Shown here one piece after another: positions 34,221 to 43,777 of a stretch of DNA of 64,000 bases. The stretch comes from 0-14-0-80-60-11 sp049322355 (GTDB lineage: Bacteria > Desulfobacterota > Desulfobaccia > Desulfobaccales > 0-14-0-80-60-11). The stretch covers positions 1 through 64,000 of the forward strand of contig JBMORG010000010.1 in the NCBI GenBank assembly GCA_049322355.1, given 5' to 3'. The translations under genes and the position numbers were made by a program. Numbering within the stretch: the first letter of the stretch is position 1; each line of letters opens with the position of its first letter. The notes beneath the pieces are model-generated. The model had not been told where the DNA came from and made no database searches. It worked only from the letters and a program-made list of their open reading frames with translations.

Positions 34221-35276
34221 ATGCCCTCAGAAGAATTCGCTAACACCTCACCGGCCCTTAAATATGAGGACCTCTGGAAAGTTGAGGTGATGGAGGAATT
34301 TGACCGGCTCTTAAAACAGGACTGTGCCCAATATTTCCAATCTGAAAATGATCCGGTGGCGGCGGGGGTTGCCGTTATGGCGCCTTGCGTTTTTTGTGAA
34401 GGCAGTGAATTTTCTCCTCTTTTCCGGCAGCAGGCCTATACCTGGGTGCGCTGCCGCGACTGCGGGTTGCTGCAAAAGTTGCCGCGGCCGACCATTGAGG
34501 CCCAAACCCGATTTTACCGGGAAGGCAAGGCGCTCGATTTTTTCGAAGAAAAAGTACTCAAGGCCGATCAGGAGATCCGCCAGAAGAAGATTTTTAATCC
34601 TTATTTGGAGCGCTTGGACCAGTTGGTGCAACAACATTCCTGGACCCAAGGGACTTTGCTGGACATCGGCTGTTCCGGGGGCCATTTTTTGGCTGCCGCC
34701 CGGGAACGGCAATTGCTGTCCTATTTTGCCGGGGTAGAGGCTAATCCGATTAATGCTGAAAAAGCCCGGCAGTTAGGATTTACAGTCTATCCGGTGATGT
34801 TTGAGGAAGCTGAAATCCCTCCCGAAAGTTTTGATATTATTACCTGCTTTTCTACGATTCAGCTGGTTAACTCCCCTATGGCTATTCTCCGAAAATGTCA
34901 GCAAATCTTGCGTCCTGGGGGGGTAGTAGTATTCACTTCGCCCAACGGTTGGGCCCCGGATATCCTGCTGCTGCAAGAGACTTCTCCTGTACTGCCGTGT
35001 CACCTTTTGCAGCTGCCGGACCCCCGCAGCTTTGCCCTGGCTTGTTCTCGCGCCGGTTTATCAGAAACATATGTGGAAGCCCTGGGTCAACTCGATGTTC
35101 AAATCGTTCAGGAGAGTTGGCAGGCATTGCCCCCGGATCTCAACAATCCTCTGGCTGAATTTCTCTACCGAATTTTCGTCGATCTGAACACACCGGAACT
35201 TGCCGGCGATTTACAAAGTTTCCTAAAAAAGTATAACTTGAGCGGGCACTTATGGATGCAGGCGCGCAAAATCTGA
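34221..35276 (+). CDS. Zinc-ribbon plus SAM methyltransferase
   Basis: 351 residues. An N-terminal metal knot (CVFCEGSEF ... CRDCG, about 57-85) precedes a methyltransferase core (LLDIGCSGGHFLAAA, then GVEANPINAEKARQLG and later LRPGGVVVFTSPNG). This order is typical of glycan-locus methyltransferases with a Methyltransf_23-type core. The protein at 40299 has the same architecture, so they may be paralogues. The ATG at 34221 follows AGGAG; the TTG at 34179 is not favoured. Confidence 0.8.
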   Translation: MPSEEFANTSPALKYEDLWKVEVMEEFDRLLKQDCAQYFQSENDPVAAGVAVMAPCVFCEGSEFSPLFRQQAYTWVRCRDCGLLQKLPRPTIEAQTRFYREGKALDFFEEKVLKADQEIRQKKIFNPYLERLDQLVQQHSWTQGTLLDIGCSGGHFLAAARERQLLSYFAGVEANPINAEKARQLGFTVYPVMFEEAEIPPESFDIITCFSTIQLVNSPMAILRKCQQILRPGGVVVFTSPNGWAPDILLLQETSPVLPCHLLQLPDPRSFALACSRAGLSETYVEALGQLDVQIVQESWQALPPDLNNPLAEFLYRIFVDLNTPELAGDLQSFLKKYNLSGHLWMQARKI

Positions 35277-37303
35277 ACGCGCATTCTACCGTGGCGATGT
35301 GCGACGACGCCTCCACGGTTAAATTTATTCAGGATAATCTGCTGAGCCGCCAACCGATAGATGCGTGGGTGGCGTTAACTCCCCCTGCGGCCTTGGCTTT
35401 AAGCGAGCGCGGCATACCTTATCTGGTAATTGATGATTTTATTGACGAACCCAAACAGCTCGGCAATTTTTATGAGCGCCTGGCTTTTCAGATGGATTGG
35501 GCCCAATGGGTTGACCATTACTTGCAATCCAGGCTGCCAGAGTTTCGGGAATTGGAGCTTTTCCCCTGCCAGGCCTTTTTTTATCGCATCAATAACTTTT
35601 TTGACCGGTTGAATGTTCATCGCGCAGGCTTACAAGCTTTGTTTTCCAAGTTACGTCCAAGGAAGATATTATGGGTGTCACGTTGTGAATCATGTGGCAA
35701 GGAAGATAATTTTTTGGACCAGCACATAGATATAATCAAAGAGCATCACTATACAGATATTATTTTCGATATGCTTATACCATTGTTAGCTAAAGAAACG
35801 GGGGCAGAAGTTGAAGTATTTTCCTTGCCAAATAAGATGCCTGCATCTCTTCATGGAAATATCTTAACAAGTCAAGCAAGGAATAATAGGTTCCTTAGAG
35901 ATAGAAAAATTTTTGCTAAAAAGATAATTAATCGGATAAAACAGAAATATCAACGGCGGCAATTATACTATCAGGCCCGGAAGGCCTTTGCCCCCAAATT
36001 GCTCCCGGCCAGGGGCGCCAGCCTTCTGGTATTGCAAGATTCCTATGATATGTATTACGTATTACCCCTCCTGGCAGCCGCCGGATTCAAGCTGATTAAA
36101 TTGCAGTTGAACAAGATGGGGGCAGCAACAGGAACGATCAATGCGGATAAAATAACAAGTGGGCTCCAGGCTGCCTGGCAGGAAATTCAAAAGCAAGAAA
36201 AATTTTGGGCCCTGTTGGAAGGTTGGGAGCCCGGCCGAAAAATCGTCACCCCCTGGCTCCATCGCTTATGGCACCGCAGCTTTTTGGAGTTTTGGCAAGC
36301 GGTTGAAAATGGAAAAGCATATCTTGCCGACAAGCAATATCATGGCGTGGTGCTGGCCAATACCCAAAGCCTCTACCCATACGAACCGGCAATAGGTTTG
36401 TTGCATGCCGCCCGTTTCCAGGGCATCCCCGTGTTCACTTATCTGCACGGCAGTCTGCCAGGATACTGCCAACAACCTATTCAAGCCCTATTGGATATGC
36501 CCCATTCGGATTATCACTTTGTCTATGGCCCCGGGGTGGCTTCCTATCTCAATCAAGTGGCTAAGGACTATTTGCCGAGGCCCGCGCAAGCCGTAGCCGG
36601 AGGGTCTCCCAGGATTGACGCCATCAAAGCAAGTTATTGTCCTCAAAAGACCGCAGCCCTCCGGAAAAAAATGGCGGGAAATGATGAGAGAAAATTGATT
36701 CTTCATATCCCCAATTTTTTATTCTATCATAGGCGGTTCACCGGTGATGCTTATCCATGCATGAGCTGTTTCAAATTACAGAAGCAACTCATTGATCTCT
36801 TTGCCCATTCTAAAAACACGCGCTTGGTTTATAGAAGTATTGGCAGAGATTGGCCGGAAGTGATGCCAAATCTGATTAAATCATGCCTTGAAGACGTCAT
36901 TATTGCAGATTTTAACGATATTTCCTTATTTGATTTAATGTGGGCAGTAGATGGAATAATTCTTGATTATCCGGCCACGCCTCTTGCGGAAGTGTTGCTT
37001 ACACATAAACCGCTGGTGGTTTATTCAGATAAACGTTATTATCCTATGACTGATGAAGCCAAAGCTTTGCTTAGGAAGCGGGCAATAATAACGGAATCTA
37101 TTGAAGAACATTTAAATGCGGTTAAAAAATTTTTAGCTCAAGAAAATTTCAGCGAAGAACATTCCAGTAATGATGAATTCCTGCATCATTATGTAATTAA
37201 TGAATTTAAAGAGGGTTCAGCCCTGCATGTAGCTAACTTTATCACGGATATTATTGTTCACCAACCACAATGGATCGGAAAGCCATCCTCAGTGACGGTT
37301 TGA
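35252..37303 (+). CDS. Large GT-B-like surface carbohydrate protein
   Basis: 683 residues, no signal or membrane segment. The C-terminal half has features of CDP-glycerol-phosphotransferase-like or capsule-type transferases: FTYLHGSLPGYCQQP, FVYGPGVASYL, GGSPRIDAIK, LILHIPNF and a final DGIILDYPATPLAEVLLTHK. This pattern is shared with the protein at 46222. It probably transfers a sugar or sugar acid, but the substrate is unknown. Composition is mosaic: two AT-rich patches (about 35650-35990 and 36700-37260) are set in GC-rich DNA. It overlaps the preceding gene by 25 bp. Confidence 0.7.
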   Translation: MDAGAQNLNAHSTVAMCDDASTVKFIQDNLLSRQPIDAWVALTPPAALALSERGIPYLVIDDFIDEPKQLGNFYERLAFQMDWAQWVDHYLQSRLPEFRELELFPCQAFFYRINNFFDRLNVHRAGLQALFSKLRPRKILWVSRCESCGKEDNFLDQHIDIIKEHHYTDIIFDMLIPLLAKETGAEVEVFSLPNKMPASLHGNILTSQARNNRFLRDRKIFAKKIINRIKQKYQRRQLYYQARKAFAPKLLPARGASLLVLQDSYDMYYVLPLLAAAGFKLIKLQLNKMGAATGTINADKITSGLQAAWQEIQKQEKFWALLEGWEPGRKIVTPWLHRLWHRSFLEFWQAVENGKAYLADKQYHGVVLANTQSLYPYEPAIGLLHAARFQGIPVFTYLHGSLPGYCQQPIQALLDMPHSDYHFVYGPGVASYLNQVAKDYLPRPAQAVAGGSPRIDAIKASYCPQKTAALRKKMAGNDERKLILHIPNFLFYHRRFTGDAYPCMSCFKLQKQLIDLFAHSKNTRLVYRSIGRDWPEVMPNLIKSCLEDVIIADFNDISLFDLMWAVDGIILDYPATPLAEVLLTHKPLVVYSDKRYYPMTDEAKALLRKRAIITESIEEHLNAVKKFLAQENFSEEHSSNDEFLHHYVINEFKEGSALHVANFITDIIVHQPQWIGKPSSVTV

Positions 37304-38787
37304 TGCTCTTTGGGCGGCGGTTTTGGGCTGCCATCCTGGGGGTGATCTTTACTTATTTTTCCGCCGCTCTCTTGGGCCCCATCGGTCTCGGTTTCCTGGC
37401 GCTGTTGCGGATGATCCCATCGTTCGCGACGATTATCAACTTCGGGTGGATCAGCGCGGCTTGCCGGGAAATCCTCCCTTTACTGGCCTTGGGCCAGGAA
37501 AAACAGTCATATCACCTTCGAAATGTCGCGTACACCGGGGAATTGGGAGTCGGCATATTCTGGATTATCGGCGTTCTAATCTATGCCTTTTCTGCTTCTG
37601 ACCTAAGCGTAAAGGTGGGAGTTTTGATTGCCGCGGTCTCCATCGGCATCAGCCTGTTTAGTCGGTTAATGGTCAATGATATGGTAGTGGAGAAGGATTT
37701 CAAAATTCAGGCCCGGGTGGGGGTGTTGACGGCTACTCTTAATTTTGTCTTAGGTCTCGCCGGAGCCTGGCTATGGGGAGCTTTGGGATTATTTGCCGCG
37801 ATAACGCTGGTCCAACTCATCGAGGTAGGAATTTATTGGCGCCTGAGAGGTTTTTCATTGACCTGCCGATGGGATTCCCGCGAACTCCTCAGGCTCACCC
37901 GTATCGGTATCCCCTTGGCTCTGCTTACCCTCTTCGGTTCCCTCATGGGGGTCAACCTCTGGATTGAGCGGTCCATTATCGGGATTCAGGGCGGCCTCGA
38001 ACTCCTGGGACTGTTTGTTTTCAGCATATCGATCTGCAATCAAATGGAAAATTTTCTTTGGGAATTTTTAGTGTCCTATCAATCACATTTTTGGGCGACC
38101 CTGGCGAAACCCCATAAAAAAGAGGAATTATTCCATTTGGTGCGAAAACCCTCCATTATATTAGCTTATATTGCCGCCGGGTTAGGAGTCTTGGTGATTG
38201 TGGCGCTGCCCCCGTGTATCTCGTTATTTTTAGCCAAGTACCGGCCCATGCAGCAGACCTTGTGGATATTCATGTTGGCAGGCATGATAAGTTCTTTGGC
38301 CTGTGTACCCGCAATCTTGTTGCGCTCGGCTTATGCTGATGAACAAAATTACTTTTTGTTCTCCCGGGCCATTAGTTCGGCCCTTTATGCCGCGTTCCTG
38401 TGGGTCCTGGTAGGCAAGTTTCAGTTCGGCCTGGTGGGGGCCGCCCTTGCCGCCCTGCTGCTGCAAATCTCGGTAGTCATTTTTACCTTGGCCAAGGCTT
38501 ACCCCTTTTACATAGGGAATTGGGCGATTTTCCGGCGTTTTATTTATGACCAGCTTATGCCCATTTCTTTTGTCATTGGCACATATTTATGCTGCAATTG
38601 GTTGTTCATCAAAAATGGTTTATTCAGATCGAATACAGAATTATTGAATAATCTGCTGGTATCGCTGATCACTTTGGCTTTATCGGGGGTTTTCCTGATC
38701 GTCAGCTTGGAGCGCAAGACCGAGATATTCAGCGAACTGTTTAGATTAGCCAAGAGTCGCAGTCTGGCTTCAAACGCGCCCGTATAA
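37270..38787 (+). CDS. wzx: Wzx-type polysaccharide flippase
   Basis: 505 residues with about 12-14 hydrophobic segments throughout, the profile of the MOP-superfamily flippases (DGLMLFGRRFWAAILGVIFT at the start). It would flip the lipid-linked repeat unit across the inner membrane. The chosen ATG (37270) overlaps the upstream gene by 34 bp; a second ATG at 37303 would overlap only the stop codon and is an equally possible start. Together with Wzz and Wzy-like genes it defines a Wzx/Wzy route. Confidence 0.85.
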   Translation: MDRKAILSDGLMLFGRRFWAAILGVIFTYFSAALLGPIGLGFLALLRMIPSFATIINFGWISAACREILPLLALGQEKQSYHLRNVAYTGELGVGIFWIIGVLIYAFSASDLSVKVGVLIAAVSIGISLFSRLMVNDMVVEKDFKIQARVGVLTATLNFVLGLAGAWLWGALGLFAAITLVQLIEVGIYWRLRGFSLTCRWDSRELLRLTRIGIPLALLTLFGSLMGVNLWIERSIIGIQGGLELLGLFVFSISICNQMENFLWEFLVSYQSHFWATLAKPHKKEELFHLVRKPSIILAYIAAGLGVLVIVALPPCISLFLAKYRPMQQTLWIFMLAGMISSLACVPAILLRSAYADEQNYFLFSRAISSALYAAFLWVLVGKFQFGLVGAALAALLLQISVVIFTLAKAYPFYIGNWAIFRRFIYDQLMPISFVIGTYLCCNWLFIKNGLFRSNTELLNNLLVSLITLALSGVFLIVSLERKTEIFSELFRLAKSRSLASNAPV

Positions 38788-38851
38788 TACGGTTTTCGGT
38801 TAAAAGAGTAGTGATATCACAGGGATAAATGAGTTTTAATCAGGAGGATTA

Positions 38852-39616
38852 GTGGCCGAAATTTCCCTTAAACAAAACCTCGCTAATTCCAGGATCACCA
38901 TCGGCAGTTGGATCACCCTGGGGCACCCGGCCATTGCCGAAATCATGGCCAGGGCCGGGTTCGATTGGCTGGTGGTTGACCTGGAACACAGCGTCATTAC
39001 TATTCGTGAGGCCGAAGAATTGATCCGGGTGATCGATCTCTGCGGGGTCACCCCCCTGGTGCGGCTGTCCGCCAATGATCCGGTGCAAATCAAGCGGGTG
39101 ATGGACGCCGGCGCGCATGGCATAATCGTCCCCATGGTTAATTCCGCCCTGGAGGCGGAACAGGCGGTGGCGGCAGTGAAATATCCGCCCCAAGGGCGCC
39201 GGGGGGTCGGCCTGGCCCGGGCCCAGGGATACGGCACCCGCTTTGAGGAGTACAAAAGCTGGCTGGAAAGGGAGAGTGTTGTTATAGTTCAGGTGGAACA
39301 TATCAAAGCGGTGGAGAATTTAGAAACGATCCTGGCGGTGGCAGGAGTAGATGGCTTCATTGTGGGACCCTATGATTTGTCCGGTTCCCTGGGCCTTCCC
39401 GGACAATTTGACCACCCGCTCATGACTCAGGCGATGATGCAGATTCAGGTTTCGGGGGCGCGGCCGGGAAAAGTGCGGGGGATCCACGTGGTGGAACCCG
39501 ATGTAGCCCAGTTGCAGCACAGGCTTGAGGAGGGCTACCAGTTTATCGCATTTAGCGTGGATATCCGGATGCTGGACCATAGCTGTCGGGCCTGCCTGTC
39601 AAGCTTGGGGCGATGA
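38852..39616 (+). CDS. HpcH/HpaI family aldolase
   Basis: 254 residues. TIGSWITLGHPAIAEIMARA opens the TIM barrel; DLEHS, LVRLS, RRGVGLARAQGYG and GPYDLSGSLG follow, the conserved metal and pyruvate-binding regions of class II 2-keto-3-deoxy-acid aldolases. These split or form 2-keto-3-deoxy sugar acids from pyruvate and an aldehyde. In a glycan locus it may make a ulosonic acid precursor. It starts with GTG after a perfect AGGAGG. Confidence 0.85.
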   Translation: MAEISLKQNLANSRITIGSWITLGHPAIAEIMARAGFDWLVVDLEHSVITIREAEELIRVIDLCGVTPLVRLSANDPVQIKRVMDAGAHGIIVPMVNSALEAEQAVAAVKYPPQGRRGVGLARAQGYGTRFEEYKSWLERESVVIVQVEHIKAVENLETILAVAGVDGFIVGPYDLSGSLGLPGQFDHPLMTQAMMQIQVSGARPGKVRGIHVVEPDVAQLQHRLEEGYQFIAFSVDIRMLDHSCRACLSSLGR

Positions 39617-40302
39617 GAGACCTCCGGACTATTTTTAAAGAAGATTCACTAGGGACTGTTGTTCGCCGTTTATCCGATGCTGCCTGGCAGTGGACCATGA
39701 CCAAGCTGTCCACCGGGTGGTTTCGTCTCCAATGCAAACTGGCCGGGTGCCGATGTGGGCGGAATCTGGAGGTTTATGGCAGGGTAATCCTGCGATCCCC
39801 CTGGGGGGGAATAACCATCGGTGATGGGGTTCAACTAATTTCATCGTCCTGGCGGTGCGGCGCCGGCGGCCTCAACCATCCGGTCAGGCTAAGGACTTTT
39901 ACCAAGGAAGCTCAAATTATCTTGGAAGATGGCTGCGGACTGAACGGCACCGCCATAACCTGCCGGTCCACCCGAGTGCGCATCGGTGCAAAAACCATCA
40001 TTGCACCCAACGTCACTATTTTCGACTCTGATTTCCATCACCCCTGGCCGCCCCAGCAGAGAATGAATTATCCCGGGTTCGAACACGATGCTCCAGTTGA
40101 TATTGGGGAGAGCGTATGGGTCGGCACGAATGCCATTATCCTCAAAGGGGTGACTATTGGCGATAATTCCTTGATCGGCGCCGGCAGCGTGGTGGTCAAG
40201 GATATCCCCGCCAATGTTCTGGCAGCCGGCAATCCGGCCCGGGTTATTAAGCAATATGAAGAGATCGGGGATTCGAGTTTCGCTGAACGGCCTGGTAGAT
40301 GA
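39613..40302 (+). CDS. Hexapeptide-repeat acyltransferase
   Basis: 229 residues. Left-handed beta-helix hexapeptide repeats cover about 100-215 (for example IGAKTIIAPNVTIFDSDFHH and IGESVWVGTNAIILKGVTIG), with the usual catalytic His in DSDFHHPW. The closing GNPARVIKQY is characteristic of O-acetyltransferases of the LacA/WbbJ type. It probably acetylates a sugar of the glycan. The start overlaps the aldolase stop by 4 bp. Confidence 0.85.
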   Translation: MRDLRTIFKEDSLGTVVRRLSDAAWQWTMTKLSTGWFRLQCKLAGCRCGRNLEVYGRVILRSPWGGITIGDGVQLISSSWRCGAGGLNHPVRLRTFTKEAQIILEDGCGLNGTAITCRSTRVRIGAKTIIAPNVTIFDSDFHHPWPPQQRMNYPGFEHDAPVDIGESVWVGTNAIILKGVTIGDNSLIGAGSVVVKDIPANVLAAGNPARVIKQYEEIGDSSFAERPGR

Positions 40303-41282
40303 AAGAAGCAGATATTAGAAACCCCGCTACTTTTGCCCGCTACCTGGAACTGGTCCAGGAGGATGTTAACCGGCTATTTGGCGATCAGGCGCATTTCGAG
40401 TCAGTAGGGTGTCCGGCCTGCGGGGGACAAAATCACGAGCCGGAGTTCACCAAGGTGGGCTTCCGGTATGTCACCTGCAAGGATTGTGGCACCTTGTTTG
40501 CCAACCCCAGGCCGGCCCCCGAGAAGCTAAAAGAGTTTTATGTTAACAGCCGGTCCAGTATCTATTGGGTGGAAGAATTTTTTCTTCCTATGGTGGAGGC
40601 CAGGCGGGAGAAGATTTTTCGCCCCCGGGCCGCTTATGTGGCCGAACGCCTGCCTACTCTGAAGGAAGAGAAGGTGGGTGATATTGGGGCGGGGTTCGGG
40701 CTGTTTCTGGAGGAACTGCGTTCCTTCTGGCCCCAGGCCGCCATGGTGGCTATTGAACCATCGGCCCAGATGGCAAATATCTGCCGGTCGAAAGGGTTTG
40801 AAGTCATTCAAACCACCATTGAAGAATTACCGGGCCAAGAAGGCGGATTTGGCCTGGTCAGCGCGTTTGAACTTTTGGAGCACCTGCACGAACCCCGGCT
40901 TCTCCTGGAAAAGGCCTGTCAACTGCTGCGCCCGGGGGGGTATTTCCTGGCCACCACCCTGAACGGCGAAGGTTTCGATATCCAGGTTCTCTGGGAGAAA
41001 TCTAAAAGTGTCTTTCCCCCTCACCATCTAAATTTCTTTAATCCCCGGTCCCTGGCCGGACTTTGTGCCGCGGCGGGATTAACGGTGGAAGAGATCACGA
41101 CGCCAGGGCAACTGGACTGGAATATTGTCGAAAATGCCCTGAACCTGGACGGAGTTGGAACCGACAGGTTCTGGCAGGTGGTAGCCCGGACCGGCAGCGA
41201 AACCTGCAAACAGGAGTTACAATCATGGCTTTCCCGCCACGGGTTCAGTTCGCATATGCGGATAATTGCCCGGAGAAATTAG
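40299..41282 (+). CDS. Zinc-ribbon plus SAM methyltransferase
   Basis: 327 residues. The N-terminal GCPACGG ... CKDCGTLFANPRP metal-binding element (about 43-72) precedes a SAM core (VGDIGAGFGLFLEEL, VAIEPSAQMANICR, LRPGGYFLATTLNGEGFD). It has the same architecture as the 34221 protein and a similar ending, suggesting paralogues acting on different sugars. The start overlaps the acyltransferase stop by 4 bp. Confidence 0.8.
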   Translation: MKEADIRNPATFARYLELVQEDVNRLFGDQAHFESVGCPACGGQNHEPEFTKVGFRYVTCKDCGTLFANPRPAPEKLKEFYVNSRSSIYWVEEFFLPMVEARREKIFRPRAAYVAERLPTLKEEKVGDIGAGFGLFLEELRSFWPQAAMVAIEPSAQMANICRSKGFEVIQTTIEELPGQEGGFGLVSAFELLEHLHEPRLLLEKACQLLRPGGYFLATTLNGEGFDIQVLWEKSKSVFPPHHLNFFNPRSLAGLCAAAGLTVEEITTPGQLDWNIVENALNLDGVGTDRFWQVVARTGSETCKQELQSWLSRHGFSSHMRIIARRN

Positions 41283-41283
41283 T

Positions 41284-42039
41284 ATGAGCCGCATTATTGC
41301 CATAATCCCGGCCCGCATGGCCTCTACCCGTTTCCCCGGCAAGCCCCTGGCCGATATCCTGGGCTTGCCGATGATTGAACACGTCCGCCGCCGGGTCGCC
41401 CTGGCCCCCCTGGTTAATGAGGTAGTTGTGGCCACTTGCGATCGGGAAATTGCCGAGGCGGTAGTGGCCGGCGGCGGCCGGGCCGTAATGACCGCGCCCA
41501 CCCATGAGCGCTGCACCGACCGGGTGGCCGAGGCGGCCTTGGGCCAAGAGGCGGACATTGTCATAAACGTCCAGGGAGATGAACCCCTGGTGCACCCGGC
41601 CATGCTGGAACCCTTGCTGTCACCGTTGCTGGCGGAGGCGACCTTACCCTGTACCAATTTGATGGCCAAAATCCATAGTGAGGCGGAGTTCCACAGTCCA
41701 AACGTGGTGAAAACTGTGTGCGATCTAAAAGGCAATGCTTTATACTTTTCCCGGGAGCCGATCCCGTCGCTGAGCAAAGCCGGTGGCCTGGTCTTTGCCA
41801 AGTACAAGCAGCTGGGGATCATTGCCTTTCGCCGGGAGTTTTTACAGTGCTTCACCAATCTTCCCCCCACTCCCTTGGAGCAAGTGGAGTCTGTGGATAT
41901 GCTGCGGGCCGTGGAACACGGCTACCCGGTGCGGATGGTGGAGACCTCCTTTGATGTGGTGGGGGTGGATACCCCGGAAGACTTGGCCCGGGCCAAGCAG
42001 TTGATGGAAACCGATCCTCTGTTCCCCAGTTATCGATAA
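41284..42039 (+). CDS. kdsB: CMP-Kdo synthetase (KdsB family)
   Basis: 251 residues. IIAIIPARMASTRFPGKPLAD opens the nucleotide-binding site and VINVQGDEPLVHP, HSPNVVKTVCD and ESVDMLRAVEHGYPVRM follow, all KdsB features. KdsB activates Kdo with CTP before transfer to lipid A; in Shewanella the KdsB homologue beside kdnAB strongly prefers 8-amino-Kdo. As kdnA and kdnB are in this same locus, this copy may likewise use the amino form. The ATG at 41284 follows GGAG; an upstream TTG at 41266 is less likely. Confidence 0.88.
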   Translation: MSRIIAIIPARMASTRFPGKPLADILGLPMIEHVRRRVALAPLVNEVVVATCDREIAEAVVAGGGRAVMTAPTHERCTDRVAEAALGQEADIVINVQGDEPLVHPAMLEPLLSPLLAEATLPCTNLMAKIHSEAEFHSPNVVKTVCDLKGNALYFSREPIPSLSKAGGLVFAKYKQLGIIAFRREFLQCFTNLPPTPLEQVESVDMLRAVEHGYPVRMVETSFDVVGVDTPEDLARAKQLMETDPLFPSYR

Positions 42040-42052
42040 ATCAGGAGAGCCG

Positions 42053-43087
42053 ATGCCAGGGAAACAATTGCGGGTGGGAATCGCCGGATTCGGGGTGGTG
42101 GGAAAAAGGCGGCGGCAATATATCGACCTGCATCCGGAACTTAAGCTGACCGCAGTATGCGACCAGTATTTTCGGGATTCGGGAACCCTGCCGGACGGAG
42201 TGCGCTATTATCCTGACTACCTTCAACTCCTTGAGGAACCGCTGGATGCCTTGTTTGTAAGCCTGCCCAATTACTTGGCCGCAGATGTGACCATCGCAGC
42301 CCTGGAAAGGGGCCTGCATGTCTTCTGTGAGAAACCCCCGGGCCGGGATGTAAGGGATATCGAGAGAGTTATCGAGGTGGAGCGGCAAAATCCCGGGTTA
42401 ATGTTAAAATACGGATTCAACCATCGCTATCATGATTCCGTACGCGAGGCTTTGCGCCTCATCAATTCAAAGGAATTGGGAGACATTGTCAATCTGCGGG
42501 GGGTTTACGGCAAGAGTAAGATTATTCCCTTCTCCGGGGGGTGGCGGGCGGAACGCCGTTTCGCCGGCGGAGGAATTCTCCTGGACCAAGGTATCCACAT
42601 GGTGGATCTGATGCGCCTGTTCTGCGGCGAATTTGTGGAGATCAAGAGTTTTTTGTCGAACCGTTACTGGGGACACGATGTAGAAGATAACGCGTACGCC
42701 CTTATGCGGGACCAGGCGGGCCGGGTGGCCATTCTGCATTCCAGCGCCACCCAATGGCAGCACCGGTTTAGTCTGGATATCTCCCTGACCGAGGGCTACC
42801 TCGAATTGCACGGTATTCTAACCGGTTCCAAAAGCTATGGTGAAGAGGAATTGGTGATCGGCCGCCGAAGTGAATCGGACACCGGCACGTTAAAAGAGGA
42901 AAAGATTAAATATATTGAGGATAATTCCTGGAGGGACGAAATTAACGAGTTCGCCGACTGTATCCTCAAAGGCAAAGAAGTCATTTTTGGAACCAGCATC
43001 GACGCTTTGGGCACCATGAGACTGGTTTATAAGATTTATCAGGCTGACCCCGATTGGTGCAAAGCCTATAATATTTGTCCCGATTGA
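42053..43087 (+). CDS. Gfo/Idh/MocA-family oxidoreductase
   Basis: 344 residues. Rossmann motif VGIAGFGVVGKRRR, catalytic CEKPPG and GGGILLDQGIHMVDLMRLF match the family. It uses NAD(P) to oxidise or reduce a sugar. It lies 13 bp after kdsB and 21 bp before the SIS gene, inside the aldolase-to-IMPase group, and probably shares their pathway. Substrate unknown. Confidence 0.85.
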   Translation: MPGKQLRVGIAGFGVVGKRRRQYIDLHPELKLTAVCDQYFRDSGTLPDGVRYYPDYLQLLEEPLDALFVSLPNYLAADVTIAALERGLHVFCEKPPGRDVRDIERVIEVERQNPGLMLKYGFNHRYHDSVREALRLINSKELGDIVNLRGVYGKSKIIPFSGGWRAERRFAGGGILLDQGIHMVDLMRLFCGEFVEIKSFLSNRYWGHDVEDNAYALMRDQAGRVAILHSSATQWQHRFSLDISLTEGYLELHGILTGSKSYGEEELVIGRRSESDTGTLKEEKIKYIEDNSWRDEINEFADCILKGKEVIFGTSIDALGTMRLVYKIYQADPDWCKAYNICPD

Positions 43088-43108
43088 GCTCTGGCCAGGA
43101 GGCCCGTC

Positions 43109-43777
43109 ATGAACAATGTGGAACGCCTTTTTCTCGAGTCCTTGAATGAAGAAGATTTTATCAAGGGTTATCTCAACTATTTATCCCTGCTATTCAGTCG
43201 CCTGGATACCAAGGCCATTGCACGCTTTATTGCCGAATTGGAAGATGCCTATGAAAAGGAAAATACCATCTTCATTGTCGGCAACGGGGGATCTGCCTCC
43301 ACCGCTTCACATATGGCTAACGACCTGGGCATGGATGTTTTGAAAAAGGGGGGTAGCAACAAGGCCTTCCGCACTTTGGCGCTGACCGACAACACTTCGG
43401 TAATGACGGCCATCGCCAATGACGACGGCTACCATAATACCTTTGTCAACCAACTCCGGATTCACTACAGGCCGGGGGACAGGTTAATTGTCATCTCTGC
43501 CAGCGGCAATTCTCCCAATGTGGTGGCTGCTGCCAGGTGGGTCAGGGGACGGGGCGGCAAAGTCCTGGGTTTAACCGGTTTTGACGGCGGAGAACTCAAT
43601 AATCTGTGCGATGTGGTCATTCACGTTAATACTCCCAAAGGAGAATATGGCCCGGTGGAGGACATCCATATGGTCATGGACCATCTGGTGGCCAACTGGC
43701 TCCAATACAAGCATCAGAAAGAAAACGGCCTGTTGGGGTTAATTCCAACTCCTTTGAAGGCTCAAGGATCAACATGA
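43109..43777 (+). CDS. SIS-domain sugar-phosphate isomerase (GmhA-like)
   Basis: 222 residues with a single SIS domain: FIVGNGGSASTASHMANDLG (about 54-73), ALTDNTSVMTAIANDDGY and VISASGNSPNVV, close to the phosphoheptose isomerase GmhA pattern. GmhA makes D-glycero-D-manno-heptose 7-phosphate from sedoheptulose 7-phosphate. No HddA/HddC or HldE gene is adjacent, so another ketose-phosphate isomerisation is possible. Confidence 0.75.
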   Translation: MNNVERLFLESLNEEDFIKGYLNYLSLLFSRLDTKAIARFIAELEDAYEKENTIFIVGNGGSASTASHMANDLGMDVLKKGGSNKAFRTLALTDNTSVMTAIANDDGYHNTFVNQLRIHYRPGDRLIVISASGNSPNVVAAARWVRGRGGKVLGLTGFDGGELNNLCDVVIHVNTPKGEYGPVEDIHMVMDHLVANWLQYKHQKENGLLGLIPTPLKAQGST